DNA from: Candidatus Cryptobacteroides merdavium
Lineage (GTDB): Bacteria; Bacteroidota; Bacteroidia; Bacteroidales; UBA932
Direction: 5' to 3'
Assembly: GCA_017694755.1 (NCBI GenBank)
Contig: JADIMO010000097.1
Location: 1 to 64,000, forward strand
Length of the DNA: 64,000 nt
In this document: one piece after another, positions 33,737 to 42,695 of the stretch
How positions within the stretch are numbered: the first letter of the stretch is position 1
How the letters are laid out: each line of letters opens with the position of its first letter
The notes under the pieces: model-generated
Seen by the model: the letters and a program-made list of their open reading frames with translations, nothing else
Database searches by the model: none
Told to the model about the DNA's origin: nothing
Made by a program: the position numbers and the translations under genes

Positions 33737-34348
33737 TCAAAAAAGTCCGTAGAGCCTGGCGTCTATCATGTCTGTTATCAGCGAAAAGTCTTCCGGACGG
33801 TTCTCAAAGTCAAGGTTGTCGGCATCAATGGTGAGGATTTCGCCCCGGTAGCCGGATATCCATTGCTCATATTTTTCATTGAGTCCTGTCAGGTATTCAA
33901 TGCTGATGCCTTTTTCATATTCACGCCCCCTTTTCTGTATCTGTCCTACAAGATGGGGGATTGAAGACTTGAGGTATATCAGCAGATCAGGCAGCTTGAC
34001 GAGCGACATCATCAGTTCGAACAATTCCATATAGGTGGAGAAATCCCTTTCCGAAATGTTCCCCATGTCCCTGTTGTTGGCTGCGAATATGTGCACTCCT
34101 TCGAGTATGGTCCTGTCCTGGATGACGGTTTCCCCAGAGCGGGAAATTTCAAGCACATCCTTGAATCTCTTTGTCAGGAAATACACTTCAAGGTTGAATG
34201 ACCATCTGTGTATGTCCTTGTAATAGTCTTCAATATATGGATTGTATGTGACGGCCTCGTATTTTGGCGTCCATCCGTAATGTCCTGCGAGCATGCGGGT
34301 AAGGGTAGTCTTCCCGCTTCCGATGTTTCCGGCTATTCCTATGTGCAT
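33737..34348 (-). CDS. Deoxynucleoside kinase (deoxyadenosine/deoxyguanosine kinase type)
   Basis: The enzyme salvages deoxynucleosides by 5'-phosphorylation. It is 203 residues with P-loop GIAGNIGSGKTTL at the start, the substrate-pocket motif QDRTILEGVHIFA (the D-R of the dNK family), and the LID-like RGREYEKGISIEYL. WSFNLEVYFLTKRF is also typical. The Bacteroidota enzymes usually act on purine deoxynucleosides, but the exact base preference is not readable here. Confidence 0.93.
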   Translation of the reverse strand: MHIGIAGNIGSGKTTLTRMLAGHYGWTPKYEAVTYNPYIEDYYKDIHRWSFNLEVYFLTKRFKDVLEISRSGETVIQDRTILEGVHIFAANNRDMGNISERDFSTYMELFELMMSLVKLPDLLIYLKSSIPHLVGQIQKRGREYEKGISIEYLTGLNEKYEQWISGYRGEILTIDADNLDFENRPEDFSLITDMIDARLYGLF

Positions 34349-34448
34349 TGTCGTGTCTTGTTTTGCAGTTCCCCGGGGCCCGGAGACTGTTTCTGTAACC
34401 GGGCGCTAAAATACTGAATTTTCTCGTAATTTTAAGGCCTGGAAGGAT

Positions 34449-36452
34449 TCAATGTCGGAAAAATGCATTGTCCTCCGTCCATTCAGGGAGGGAGGAGAAC
34501 TGCATTCTTTTGCCGGTCACAGGATGCGTGAATGCAAGTGAAGAGGCATGAAGGCAGAGACGGGGAGCGGATGCAGGGCTTCCGTAGAGCCGGTCTCCGG
34601 CAATGGGGGCTCCCAATCCGTCAGTGTGGGCGGAATGTACCCTGAGCTGGTGTGTGCGGCCTGTCATCGGATGAAACTTGATGAAGACGGAGCTGCCTTT
34701 TACGACGGTTATTTCGTATTCAGTGACGGCTTCCTTTCCGGATGACCTGTCCACGGTCTGCCTCGGCCTGTCGTTGAAATCTGGGGAGACGGGCAGGGAG
34801 ATGACGCCTTTTTCCCCGGGGCGGAGTGATTGTGAGCATGGTTCAAGGCGTGCGGCGGTTATGCCGGTGATATTTCCGTCAGACTCACTGCTGATTGGAA
34901 AGCGGCTTGCAGACATGTCCAGGACAGCGGCATATTCTTTCTCCGTTTCCCTGCATTCAAACTGGCGGCGTAACTCTCTTTGTGTCGCCCGATCCTTGGC
35001 AAAGACCATCAGTCCGGAAGTGTCCATGTCCAGCCTGTGCACTTCAAGGACATTTTTCCCTGCATCCCGAAGAATTTCCAGGACGGATTTCATGCCTGTC
35101 TTGCCAGGGACGGAGGGTATGCCCGGAGGCTTGTCGATGACGGCGAGGTGGCTGTCTTCATATATTATATGGCAGGTACGCTTTTCTGCCTTTTCAGCCA
35201 TGTCTGTCGTACCTGCCGTTTCTGTCATGTCTGTCTTTTCTGCAGTGTCTGGAGCGAATTGGGCGGATGATGTCTTGGGCAGGGCAATTCCCTGTGCCGT
35301 AGTGTCCATTCCCTGCAGCATGAAGCCGAGGAGAGGTCCGCATTTGCTGTTGCATGAAGGATAGAACCTGCCGTGGCTGCGGATTTCGTCATCCGGGCTT
35401 TTCCCGTACCAGAATTCTCCCATTGCGACAGGCTGGAGCCCGTGGCTGAAGGCGTATTGAAGGAGTTTCGGGGCAGCGCATTCCCCTGTACCGCCGGGAG
35501 GAACAAGGCCTTTTTCGCTGAATACTGCTGATATGCTTCTGCTTTCGCCGAGGGCATTCATCACGGTGAAGCTGTCGAAGATCCATTTCTGGAGCCTGTC
35601 GGACATTTCCTTACGCTGCTCCTTCAACTGCCTGATCCTGTTTTCCTCTGCGGAAAGAGAAGAGGCGGCTTCTTCTGTCCTTTCTAGGTATTTTCCCGAG
35701 ATTCGTCTCAGTTCCGCCTTTTCAAACTGGCTTTCCCTTGTCAGCATGGCTCCGATGTCCTCCGGGCTGATTCCATGGGCTGCCGTTCCGCTGCTGCCGG
35801 CGGATGTGTAATGCCGCAGGTCTTCTTCCGTTACGGGAACTGATGCACGTAGGCATTCCCTGATCCTCTCTCTGCGGTGTTTTGACGACGCCATCCTTTC
35901 TTTCCATGCAGATACGGCCATCTCTTTTTCTGCCTTGATGTTCTGCAGATTTTCCGAGGCTGAAATGTATTCCGGGCCGTGCTGTATTCTGAGAATCTCC
36001 CTGTTCAGCTCCGATATCTGCGCTTCCTCCTTTTTGAAATGCCCTTCAGGGTCGAGCAGGTCGAATATCGGGGGGACGAAATAGGGGATGGAGCTGTATC
36101 CGCAGACATTCCCGGAAAAGGCAGCAAGGAAGGCAAGACGGGATGTCGGTGTGTCGGTGTCTGCTGTCGGAATTTTTCCGCTCCGGCTGTCTGATCCCGG
36201 CATTTCTTTGCTCAGGGTGCCGGATTGCTCCGGCATCCTGACTATGAGGACTCCGAGCATTTTCCCTTCCCGGAACATCCTGTCAAGCTCCAGGTCCGTG
36301 TTTATATGCCGCATCACTTCCTCTGCGGCCTTCACCACCGCCGGGCATGGGGCATATCTGAAAGGGTTCTGGAACCTTTCAGGCAATTCTTCCGGACTGC
36401 AGCTTATGGTATGGAGCAGCCCTGTCCCGGTGTCAATCGGCTTTTCTTCCAT
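34449..36452 (-). CDS. RluA-family pseudouridine synthase with long N-terminal coiled-coil extension
   Basis: The C-terminal 240 residues form an RluA-type catalytic domain. IIYEDSHLAVIDKPPGIPSV is the opening strand and the catalytic Asp is in VHRLDMDTSGLMV; the end has KFHPMTGRTHQLRVHSAH. The N-terminal 420 residues add a region with FSGNVCGYSSIPYFVPPIFD, a coiled coil (about 140-300) and a second globular stretch with PSCNSKCGPLLGFML. Long versions of this enzyme are known in Bacteroidota, but 667 residues is large. Hydrophilic inserts lie at 74-105 and about 398-427. The likely target is rRNA or tRNA uridine. Confidence 0.88.
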   Translation of the reverse strand: MEEKPIDTGTGLLHTISCSPEELPERFQNPFRYAPCPAVVKAAEEVMRHINTDLELDRMFREGKMLGVLIVRMPEQSGTLSKEMPGSDSRSGKIPTADTDTPTSRLAFLAAFSGNVCGYSSIPYFVPPIFDLLDPEGHFKKEEAQISELNREILRIQHGPEYISASENLQNIKAEKEMAVSAWKERMASSKHRRERIRECLRASVPVTEEDLRHYTSAGSSGTAAHGISPEDIGAMLTRESQFEKAELRRISGKYLERTEEAASSLSAEENRIRQLKEQRKEMSDRLQKWIFDSFTVMNALGESRSISAVFSEKGLVPPGGTGECAAPKLLQYAFSHGLQPVAMGEFWYGKSPDDEIRSHGRFYPSCNSKCGPLLGFMLQGMDTTAQGIALPKTSSAQFAPDTAEKTDMTETAGTTDMAEKAEKRTCHIIYEDSHLAVIDKPPGIPSVPGKTGMKSVLEILRDAGKNVLEVHRLDMDTSGLMVFAKDRATQRELRRQFECRETEKEYAAVLDMSASRFPISSESDGNITGITAARLEPCSQSLRPGEKGVISLPVSPDFNDRPRQTVDRSSGKEAVTEYEITVVKGSSVFIKFHPMTGRTHQLRVHSAHTDGLGAPIAGDRLYGSPASAPRLCLHASSLAFTHPVTGKRMQFSSLPEWTEDNAFFRH

Positions 36453-36488
36453 CAGTCATGTCAATGTCCTGTCTCCGGCGGAATCCCG

Positions 36489-37961
36489 TCAGTCAGGCAT
36501 GTCATTGTCATAGATTATGAGGAGCTTGTCCCCCTCCTTCAGGATACGGCTCCCGTTGGGCACGATGAATTTTCCGTCACGCTTTATCATCATTACGAGC
36601 ATCCCTTCCGGCATCTTAAGTTCCTTGAGGGTGTTCCCGTTGCTCAGGGATTCTGCTGTGAGGGTGAGTTCAACCAGCTTTCCGGCCTCTTCCGGCACTT
36701 CAAAGCCGAGTTCGGTCTCCTTTTCCTCTTCAGGTAGGTCCAGCTTCAGGAGCCTGGCTACCCATGTGATCGAGCTCCCCTGCACCACGAGGGATACGAT
36801 GGTGATGAAGAATACGATGTTGAAGATGATGTCCGAGCCTTCAATCCCATCAACGACAGGATATGTTGCGAAGATTATCGGGACCGCCCCCCTGAGTCCC
36901 ACCCATGATATGAAGGTCTTGGAGGCGAAGTTTATCTTCCGGAAAGGCAGTAGGGTAATGAACACGCTCAGCGGTCTGGCAACAAGTATCATGAACACTC
37001 CTATGAGCAGGGCGGCCGGTGCGGTCTTCATCATTTCGTGCGGGTTGACGAGGAGACCGAGGGTGATGAACATCAGCACCTGCACCAGCCATGTCATGCC
37101 GTCAAAGAATGCAAATATGTCTTTCCTGTTGACAATCTTGTGGTTCCCGATGATGATGCCGGCGAGGTATACGGCGAGATATCCGTTGCCCTGGAGCAGC
37201 GTGGTGGTCGTGAATGTGAAGAACACTGTGCTCATCAGCATTATGGCATAAAGAGGGGTGTTCTTCAGGTTTACCCTGTTCAGCACCCAGATGGAGGCGT
37301 AGCCCATCACCACACCTGCAATGGCACCTATGCCGAATTGCAGGACAAGCGTCTTCAATGCCTGCAGGACAATGGTTCCCGTATTTATATCCCCTTCAGC
37401 GCTGAGACTTCCGGCCACCTGGATGAGCAGGATGGTGAGGATGTAGGCCATCGGGTCATTGCTTCCGCTTTCAAGTTCCAGAAGCGGCTTCAGATTGTTC
37501 TTCAGTCCTTGCTTCTTCTGCCCGAGGATGTTGAACACGGAGGCTGAGTCCGTTGAGGACATTGTGGCTGCAAGGAGGAAGCAGGTAATCATCGAGAGCG
37601 ACAGCGGGAACGGCTTCCATTCCGAGAGCATGTAGATGAAGATGCCGGTAAATGCCGTTGTCAGCAATACGCCGATTGTGGACAGTGCGAGACCCGGGCC
37701 CAATATCGGCTTGATTTCCTTGAATTTCGTTTCAAGACCTCCGGTAAACAGGATGATGCACAGTGCCACCATTCCTATGAACTGGGCCTGGCCGACATTG
37801 TCGAATTGCAGTCCCAGTCCATCGGTGCCGAAAATCATTCCGGCCACCAGAAAAAGGAGGAGGGAAGGCAGGCCGAAACGGAAACCTACCTTGCTGATAA
37901 GGATACTGCAGAAAATCAGTATCGACATTATCAGCAGTATGTTTTCAGATGTGAATGTCAT
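36489..37961 (-). CDS. Cation/H+ antiporter, CPA1 family with TrkA-C domain
   Basis: This inner-membrane antiporter is of the NhaP2/CvrA type, likely exchanging K+ or Na+ for protons. The first 390 residues hold about twelve membrane segments, with the ion-site motifs TMSSTDSASVFNIL and LESGSNDPMAY. The last 75 or so residues form a cytosolic TrkA-C (RCK-C) domain ending EGDKLLIIYDND, which usually binds a regulatory ligand. It is 490 residues. It follows nth by 12 nt and precedes the rluA-type gene by 36 nt. Confidence 0.92.
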   Translation of the reverse strand: MTFTSENILLIMSILIFCSILISKVGFRFGLPSLLLFLVAGMIFGTDGLGLQFDNVGQAQFIGMVALCIILFTGGLETKFKEIKPILGPGLALSTIGVLLTTAFTGIFIYMLSEWKPFPLSLSMITCFLLAATMSSTDSASVFNILGQKKQGLKNNLKPLLELESGSNDPMAYILTILLIQVAGSLSAEGDINTGTIVLQALKTLVLQFGIGAIAGVVMGYASIWVLNRVNLKNTPLYAIMLMSTVFFTFTTTTLLQGNGYLAVYLAGIIIGNHKIVNRKDIFAFFDGMTWLVQVLMFITLGLLVNPHEMMKTAPAALLIGVFMILVARPLSVFITLLPFRKINFASKTFISWVGLRGAVPIIFATYPVVDGIEGSDIIFNIVFFITIVSLVVQGSSITWVARLLKLDLPEEEKETELGFEVPEEAGKLVELTLTAESLSNGNTLKELKMPEGMLVMMIKRDGKFIVPNGSRILKEGDKLLIIYDNDMPD

Positions 37962-37973
37962 TTTTATCTACGG

Positions 37974-38609
37974 TTAAAAATCTTGTTCGTACTCCCTGCA
38001 CCATTCACGGATTCCGCATTCGGTGCAATGCGGTTTGCGTGCGGTGCATACATATCTTCCGTGGAGAATCAGCCAGTGATGGGCAGTCGGCCTCAGTTCC
38101 GGGGCGAAATTCTCCGTAAGGTCCTTTTCCACAGCCTCGACAGTCTTCCCGTCCGAAAGCCCGATGCGTCTGGACACTCGGAAGACATGGGTGTCCACGG
38201 CTATGACGGGCTTGTCATATACGACAGACGCTATCACATTGGCTGTCTTCCTCCCGACTCCGGGCAGCTTCACAAGCTCGTCAGGCTCTGACGGCACTGC
38301 ACCGGCGAAGTCCCTTGTCAAAGTCTGTGCCATCCCTATTAGATGCCTTGCCTTGTTGTTGGGGAACGATATTGATTTTATCAGTTCATAGACTTCTTCA
38401 AATGAGGCCTCTGCAAGCGACTTCGGGTCAGGAAAACGCTTGAAGATGGCGGGTGTGTGCATGTTGACCCTCTTGTCGGTGCACTGGGCTGACAGGATGA
38501 CAGCTATCAGCAGATGGAAGGGAGAGTCGTACTGCAGTTCGCTCTTTGCCGCCGGCATGTTACGGCTGAACCATTCCGTGATGCCGGCATATCTTTCCCT
38601 ACTGTCCAT
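37974..38609 (-). CDS. nth: Endonuclease III
   Basis: Nth removes oxidised pyrimidines and cleaves at abasic sites. The helix-hairpin-helix is LPGVGRKTANV with catalytic Lys; the catalytic Asp is in AVDTHVFRVSRR, and the [4Fe-4S] cluster ligands are in CTARKPHCTECGIREWC. With the start MDSRERYAGITEWF the protein is 211 residues, the same as E. coli Nth. Longer frames up to 38654 would overlap ftsE by 56 nt; the chosen start overlaps it by 11 nt. Confidence 0.95.
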   Translation of the reverse strand: MDSRERYAGITEWFSRNMPAAKSELQYDSPFHLLIAVILSAQCTDKRVNMHTPAIFKRFPDPKSLAEASFEEVYELIKSISFPNNKARHLIGMAQTLTRDFAGAVPSEPDELVKLPGVGRKTANVIASVVYDKPVIAVDTHVFRVSRRIGLSDGKTVEAVEKDLTENFAPELRPTAHHWLILHGRYVCTARKPHCTECGIREWCREYEQDF

Positions 38610-39480
38610 TCTCCTGCCCTCCGCCTTCATGTCTTCCGTTATCATGTCCTCCATTTTCTAGCCCTTCTGCTTTGCCATTTTCCAGTTCTCTGTCATCCCC
38701 GTTTTTCTGCACTCCGCCTTCACCGGTCTCCCCGTATCGGATTTCTGAATTTTTTCTGTTTTCAGGGTTGTCGGTCCTGTCCGGAGTTTTTGCGGAAGGC
38801 AGTTTCTTTTCGACGCATTCCTCATTGCCGCATACCATTATCCTGCCGGGATATCTGTGTACGAGGGAAATGTTATGGGTGACCATGACTATGGCCGTGC
38901 CCTTCTCCCTGTTTATCCTTGTCAGGAGCCTCATGATGCCGTCTGCCGTTTCCGGGTCGAGGTTGCCAGTAGGCTCGTCGGCGATTATCACCTGCGGCCT
39001 GTTGAGCAGGGCCCTTGCTATCGCCACCCTCTGCTGCTCCCCGCCGGAGAGCTGGTGCGGCATCTTGTGTGCCTTGTTCTTCATGCCCACGGCATTGAGC
39101 ACTTCCTCTATTCTTCCGTATATTTCCTTTCCGTCATTCCATCCGGTGGCCTTCAGCACGAAGGAGAGATTGTCCTCCACGCTCCTGTCCATCAGCAGCT
39201 GGAAGTCCTGGAACACCACGCCGAGCTTGCGCCTGAGATATGGTATCTCCTTTTCCCTGATGCTGCCGAGGTCATAGCCGCAGACCGTGCCCTTTCCTTT
39301 GGCAAGCCTGTTTTCGGCAATGATGGTCCTGATGATGGATGTCTTCCCGGTTCCGACCTTTCCCACGATGTATATGAAATCTCCCGGACAGACCTTCATG
39401 TCCAGCCCGTAGATGACGATGTTGTCCCCTCCGGCGATGTCCGCCCCTTCAAAAGAGATGACAGGTTCCTTTTCTTCCAT
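38599..39480 (-). CDS. ftsE: Cell-division ATP-binding protein FtsE with long hydrophilic tail
   Basis: FtsE with FtsX links the divisome to peptidoglycan hydrolases. Walker A is GKVGTGKTS, the signature is QLSGGEQQRVAIARALLN, and Walker B is VIIADEPTGNLDPET. RKLGVVFQDFQLLMDRSVEDNL is a typical FtsE/LolD-like Q-loop region. The ATPase ends near residue 220; 65 more residues are Gly/Glu/Asn/Asp-rich and low in complexity. No ftsX lies beside it; nth follows with an overlap. ATG 39480 is preferred to the TTG at 39486. The promoter lies in repeat copy C. Confidence 0.88.
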   Translation of the reverse strand: MEEKEPVISFEGADIAGGDNIVIYGLDMKVCPGDFIYIVGKVGTGKTSIIRTIIAENRLAKGKGTVCGYDLGSIREKEIPYLRRKLGVVFQDFQLLMDRSVEDNLSFVLKATGWNDGKEIYGRIEEVLNAVGMKNKAHKMPHQLSGGEQQRVAIARALLNRPQVIIADEPTGNLDPETADGIMRLLTRINREKGTAIVMVTHNISLVHRYPGRIMVCGNEECVEKKLPSAKTPDRTDNPENRKNSEIRYGETGEGGVQKNGDDRELENGKAEGLENGGHDNGRHEGGGQENGQ

Positions 39481-39507
39481 ATTCAATTATTGCACGCGTG
39501 TAAACTA

Positions 39508-39592
39508 CAAATATACGCAGAAGCCGAGAGCAGAGCAAATTTATTTGTTGCCGAGGCGCCACAGCATATGTGGACTTTTATATCCAAATATA
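39508..39592 (-). repeat. Dispersed palindromic promoter repeat, copy C
   Basis: It has the same ends and outer arms as copy A, but the inner palindrome's right arm has lost a few bases (ATTTGTTGCC). The minus-strand promoter is intact: -33 TTTG (39539..39536), 20-nt spacer, -7 TATATTTG (39515..39508), only 28 nt before the ftsE ATG. A second TATATTTG box lies at the far end (39592..39585). Confidence 0.85.
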
Positions 39593-39605
39593 GGAAAATA
39601 ATGAC

Positions 39606-39613
39606 TAACTTTG
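39606..39613 (+). promoter_or_regulatory. Candidate -7 element for the TPR-protein gene
   Basis: TAACTTTG lies 17 nt before the ATG at 39630, directly beyond repeat copy C. No -33 TTTG at the usual distance. Confidence 0.45.
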
Positions 39614-39629
39614 TGAAAATTTTATTTGT

Positions 39630-42600
39630 ATGACGAAACTGTTTTCGGCGGCAGCTGCCATCGGGGCGGCATTGCTGCTTTCAGATATGTCCCATGCGCA
39701 GCCAGTGGCGTATCATGATGATGCCGGAGTCGTGGTTCAGGACAGGACGGGACAGAACGGACGGTTCCGCAGGGCAATGGTACTTTATGAAAGGGGCATT
39801 TACGACAGGGCCCGCGAGATTTTCAGTGAGGTGGCATCCGGTGAAGGCAGCATTGAGGCCGAAGGCTATGCGATATTGTGTTCGGTGAAGATGAAGGTTC
39901 CGGGGTATGAGCCTTATGCGGAAGCATTCATAGGGAAATATCCGTATGCATCGCCGGTTTCCCAGATAAAGTTTGCCCATGCTCTGAATCTTTTTGACAT
40001 CCAGGACTATGCTGGTGCTTCAGTGGAATTTGAGTCGCTTTCGAGATATTCTCTCTGGCGCCAGCAGATGCCGGAGTTCCTTTTCAAGAAGGCATACTGT
40101 GATTTCGAGACGGGCAATTATGAGAGGGCTGCCCTCCGTTTCAACGAGATGGAAAAGCACCCTGAGTCGGACTATACGGCTCCGGCAAGGTACATGCTCG
40201 GTTATATCCGCTATGAACAGAAGAATTTCGCCGAGGCGGCAGAATGGTTCTCCAGTTCGGTATCCGATATCCGTTTTTCCTCAATGTCAAAATATTATAT
40301 GGTGGAATGCCGTTTCATGCTGAAGGACTATGCCTATGTGACTGCCGAGGGCCCCGGAATGCTTGATTCCGTCCCTGTGGACTGCCGTTACAAGCTGATG
40401 AGGATGATTTCGGAGTCTTTTCTTGTGCTGGGGGACACGAAGGAGGCCAGATATTATTATGACAGGAATGAAAGTTCCGCTGGCTCCAGCACCGCCTCAT
40501 CTCCCAAGACCAGGACGGACTATTTCTATGCAGGTTCTCTCCTCTATGCCGTTGAGGACTATCAGGGGGCAATAGACAATTTTTCCATGATGACGGACAG
40601 GACTGATTCGATAGGGCAGGCCGCCAACTACAAGATGGGCTACAGCTATATACGCACAAGGAACAAGGTGGCTGCCCTCGATGCATTCAAGGCTGCCGCA
40701 TCCGTGGCTTCCGACCCTGTGATAGCCGAAGACGCCTTCTACAATTATGCGAAGCTCTCCTTTGACCTGAACAGTGACGCATCTGTCTTCAGGTCCTATC
40801 TTGAAAGATACCCTCAAAGCGGCAAGAAGGAGATGATATACAGCTACATTGCCGTGGCCGCCCTGCAGAATCATGACTATGCCGGAGCGATAGAGGCATA
40901 TGACAATATAGATGTCCTGGACGAGGGCATGAAAGACAATTATATGAAAGCCAATTACCTGAGGGCATCTGAACTGATAGGCAAGGGATCTTACAGAAGT
41001 GCCGTACCTTGTCTGAAGGCCGCTGCATATTATTCGGACAGGAGGGGAATGTTCAACCAGATGTCCAGATACTGGCTTGCGGAGTCGTATTACAGGGACG
41101 ACAATTTCAGCATGGCCCTTTCCATGTTCACTGAACTCTACAACATTTCCGCCCTCTACGGGCATGAGGAATCCTATCTTATTCCTTATAATATTGCATA
41201 TTGCCATTTCAAGACGGAAAATTATTCATCTGCTGAAAAATGGTTCTCGGAATATCTTTCCGGAGACAGGGTGACATGGAAGAAGGATGCGCAGCTGAGA
41301 TATGCTGACTGCCTTTTCATGCAGAGGCAGTACGGCGAGGCAGCCGACGCGTATGGCATTGTGTTGAAGTCGTATTTTGACGTGAATGACATATATCCTT
41401 ACTATCAGGCTGCGATGGCATCGGGGCTTGCCGGCAAGGAATCCAGAAAGATAGAGCTGTTGAAAAATGTGGAGAATGCAGATGCCGGGGCGTATTTCTA
41501 TCCTGAGGCCATGTTTGAGCTCGGCCGCTCCTATGTGAGGTCCGGCGATGTGGAGAAGGCTTCCGGATGCTACGACCGCCTGATAAGGGAAGTGAAGGAC
41601 AGCACCTTTGTGGCCCGCTCCCTGATAGAGCTCGGAATGATAGCCCGCAACAAGGGGGAATACGAACTTTCCCTTTCACGCTACAAGACGGTGGTGGAGA
41701 AGATGCCCCTGTCTGGCTATGCGGACGATGCCCTGCTTGCGATAGAGTCCATTTACCAGTCGATGAACGAGCCGAGGAAATACCTTGATTATATAGACAG
41801 CATAGGCAAGTCTTCACTGAAGACCGAGGACGAGAAGGAGATGATGATCTTCAATGCCGCGGAGCAGATATACCTTTCGGAGAATTATCAGAAGGCCCTT
41901 GTGTCGCTGCAGTCCTATCTTGACTCATACCCGCAGGGGGCAAAGGTGCCGCAGGCGTGGTTCTATATGGCAGAATGCTACAAGAGTCTCGGCAAGTCCG
42001 ATCAGGCCTGCGACTTCTATATGAAGGTGATGGAGGCCGGAGACGGCTCCTATTCGGAGCTGGCCTGCCTGAATTTCGCCAATCTTGCATACGGCCTGCA
42101 GAGATATGAGGATGCGTGGAGGGCATATGTGTCCCTCGGCGAGATGGCATCGCTGGAGAATAACCGCTATGAGGCCATGCTCGGCATGATGCGGTCCTCG
42201 TTCCGGGCAAGGCTTTATGATGAGTCCCTTTCTTCTGCCGACAGGGTGCTGGCCGATTCCCGTTCAGATGCCGATATCAGGCGTGAGGCGGAATATGTGA
42301 AGGCGAAGTCTTTCCTTGCCACAAGCCGCAGGGAGGAGGCATACGCAATCTTCTCCCGCCTTGCCTCATGGCCGGCTACTCCGGAGGGAGCGGAAGCCGC
42401 ATACCTGATGATACTCGACAGCTATGACCGCGGAGACTTCGATGAAGTGGAGACCAAGGTGTATTCGTTTTCGGATTCTTCCACCGGACAGACATACTGG
42501 CTGGCAAAGGCGTTCATTGTCCTGGGCGACTCGTTCGTGGAAAGAGGGGAATACGAGCAGGCCGAGGCCACATTCCGGAGCATCATTGACGGATACCAGG

Positions 42601-42695
42601 CTTCTGCCGCAGGGGATGATGTGCATGACAATGTGACCATGCGTCTGGACAAACTGAAAGAAATCATGCAGCAGGCCGCTGCCCAAAACGAGTGA
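39630..42695 (+). CDS. Large exported tetratricopeptide-repeat protein
   Basis: The 1021-residue protein has a signal peptide (residues 1-23, ending SHA-QP) and then helical TPR-like repeats over nearly its whole length. Examples are AMVLYERGIYDRAREIFSEV, ARYMLGYIRYEQKNFAEAAE, YWLAESYYRDDNFSMALSMF and AWFYMAECYKSLGKSDQACD. It has no enzymatic motif. It is probably a periplasmic scaffold or outer-membrane assembly partner. The outer-membrane barrel gene starts within its stop codon (TGATG), a strong sign that the two products work together. Confidence 0.88.
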   Translation: MTKLFSAAAAIGAALLLSDMSHAQPVAYHDDAGVVVQDRTGQNGRFRRAMVLYERGIYDRAREIFSEVASGEGSIEAEGYAILCSVKMKVPGYEPYAEAFIGKYPYASPVSQIKFAHALNLFDIQDYAGASVEFESLSRYSLWRQQMPEFLFKKAYCDFETGNYERAALRFNEMEKHPESDYTAPARYMLGYIRYEQKNFAEAAEWFSSSVSDIRFSSMSKYYMVECRFMLKDYAYVTAEGPGMLDSVPVDCRYKLMRMISESFLVLGDTKEARYYYDRNESSAGSSTASSPKTRTDYFYAGSLLYAVEDYQGAIDNFSMMTDRTDSIGQAANYKMGYSYIRTRNKVAALDAFKAAASVASDPVIAEDAFYNYAKLSFDLNSDASVFRSYLERYPQSGKKEMIYSYIAVAALQNHDYAGAIEAYDNIDVLDEGMKDNYMKANYLRASELIGKGSYRSAVPCLKAAAYYSDRRGMFNQMSRYWLAESYYRDDNFSMALSMFTELYNISALYGHEESYLIPYNIAYCHFKTENYSSAEKWFSEYLSGDRVTWKKDAQLRYADCLFMQRQYGEAADAYGIVLKSYFDVNDIYPYYQAAMASGLAGKESRKIELLKNVENADAGAYFYPEAMFELGRSYVRSGDVEKASGCYDRLIREVKDSTFVARSLIELGMIARNKGEYELSLSRYKTVVEKMPLSGYADDALLAIESIYQSMNEPRKYLDYIDSIGKSSLKTEDEKEMMIFNAAEQIYLSENYQKALVSLQSYLDSYPQGAKVPQAWFYMAECYKSLGKSDQACDFYMKVMEAGDGSYSELACLNFANLAYGLQRYEDAWRAYVSLGEMASLENNRYEAMLGMMRSSFRARLYDESLSSADRVLADSRSDADIRREAEYVKAKSFLATSRREEAYAIFSRLASWPATPEGAEAAYLMILDSYDRGDFDEVETKVYSFSDSSTGQTYWLAKAFIVLGDSFVERGEYEQAEATFRSIIDGYQASAAGDDVHDNVTMRLDKLKEIMQQAAAQNE

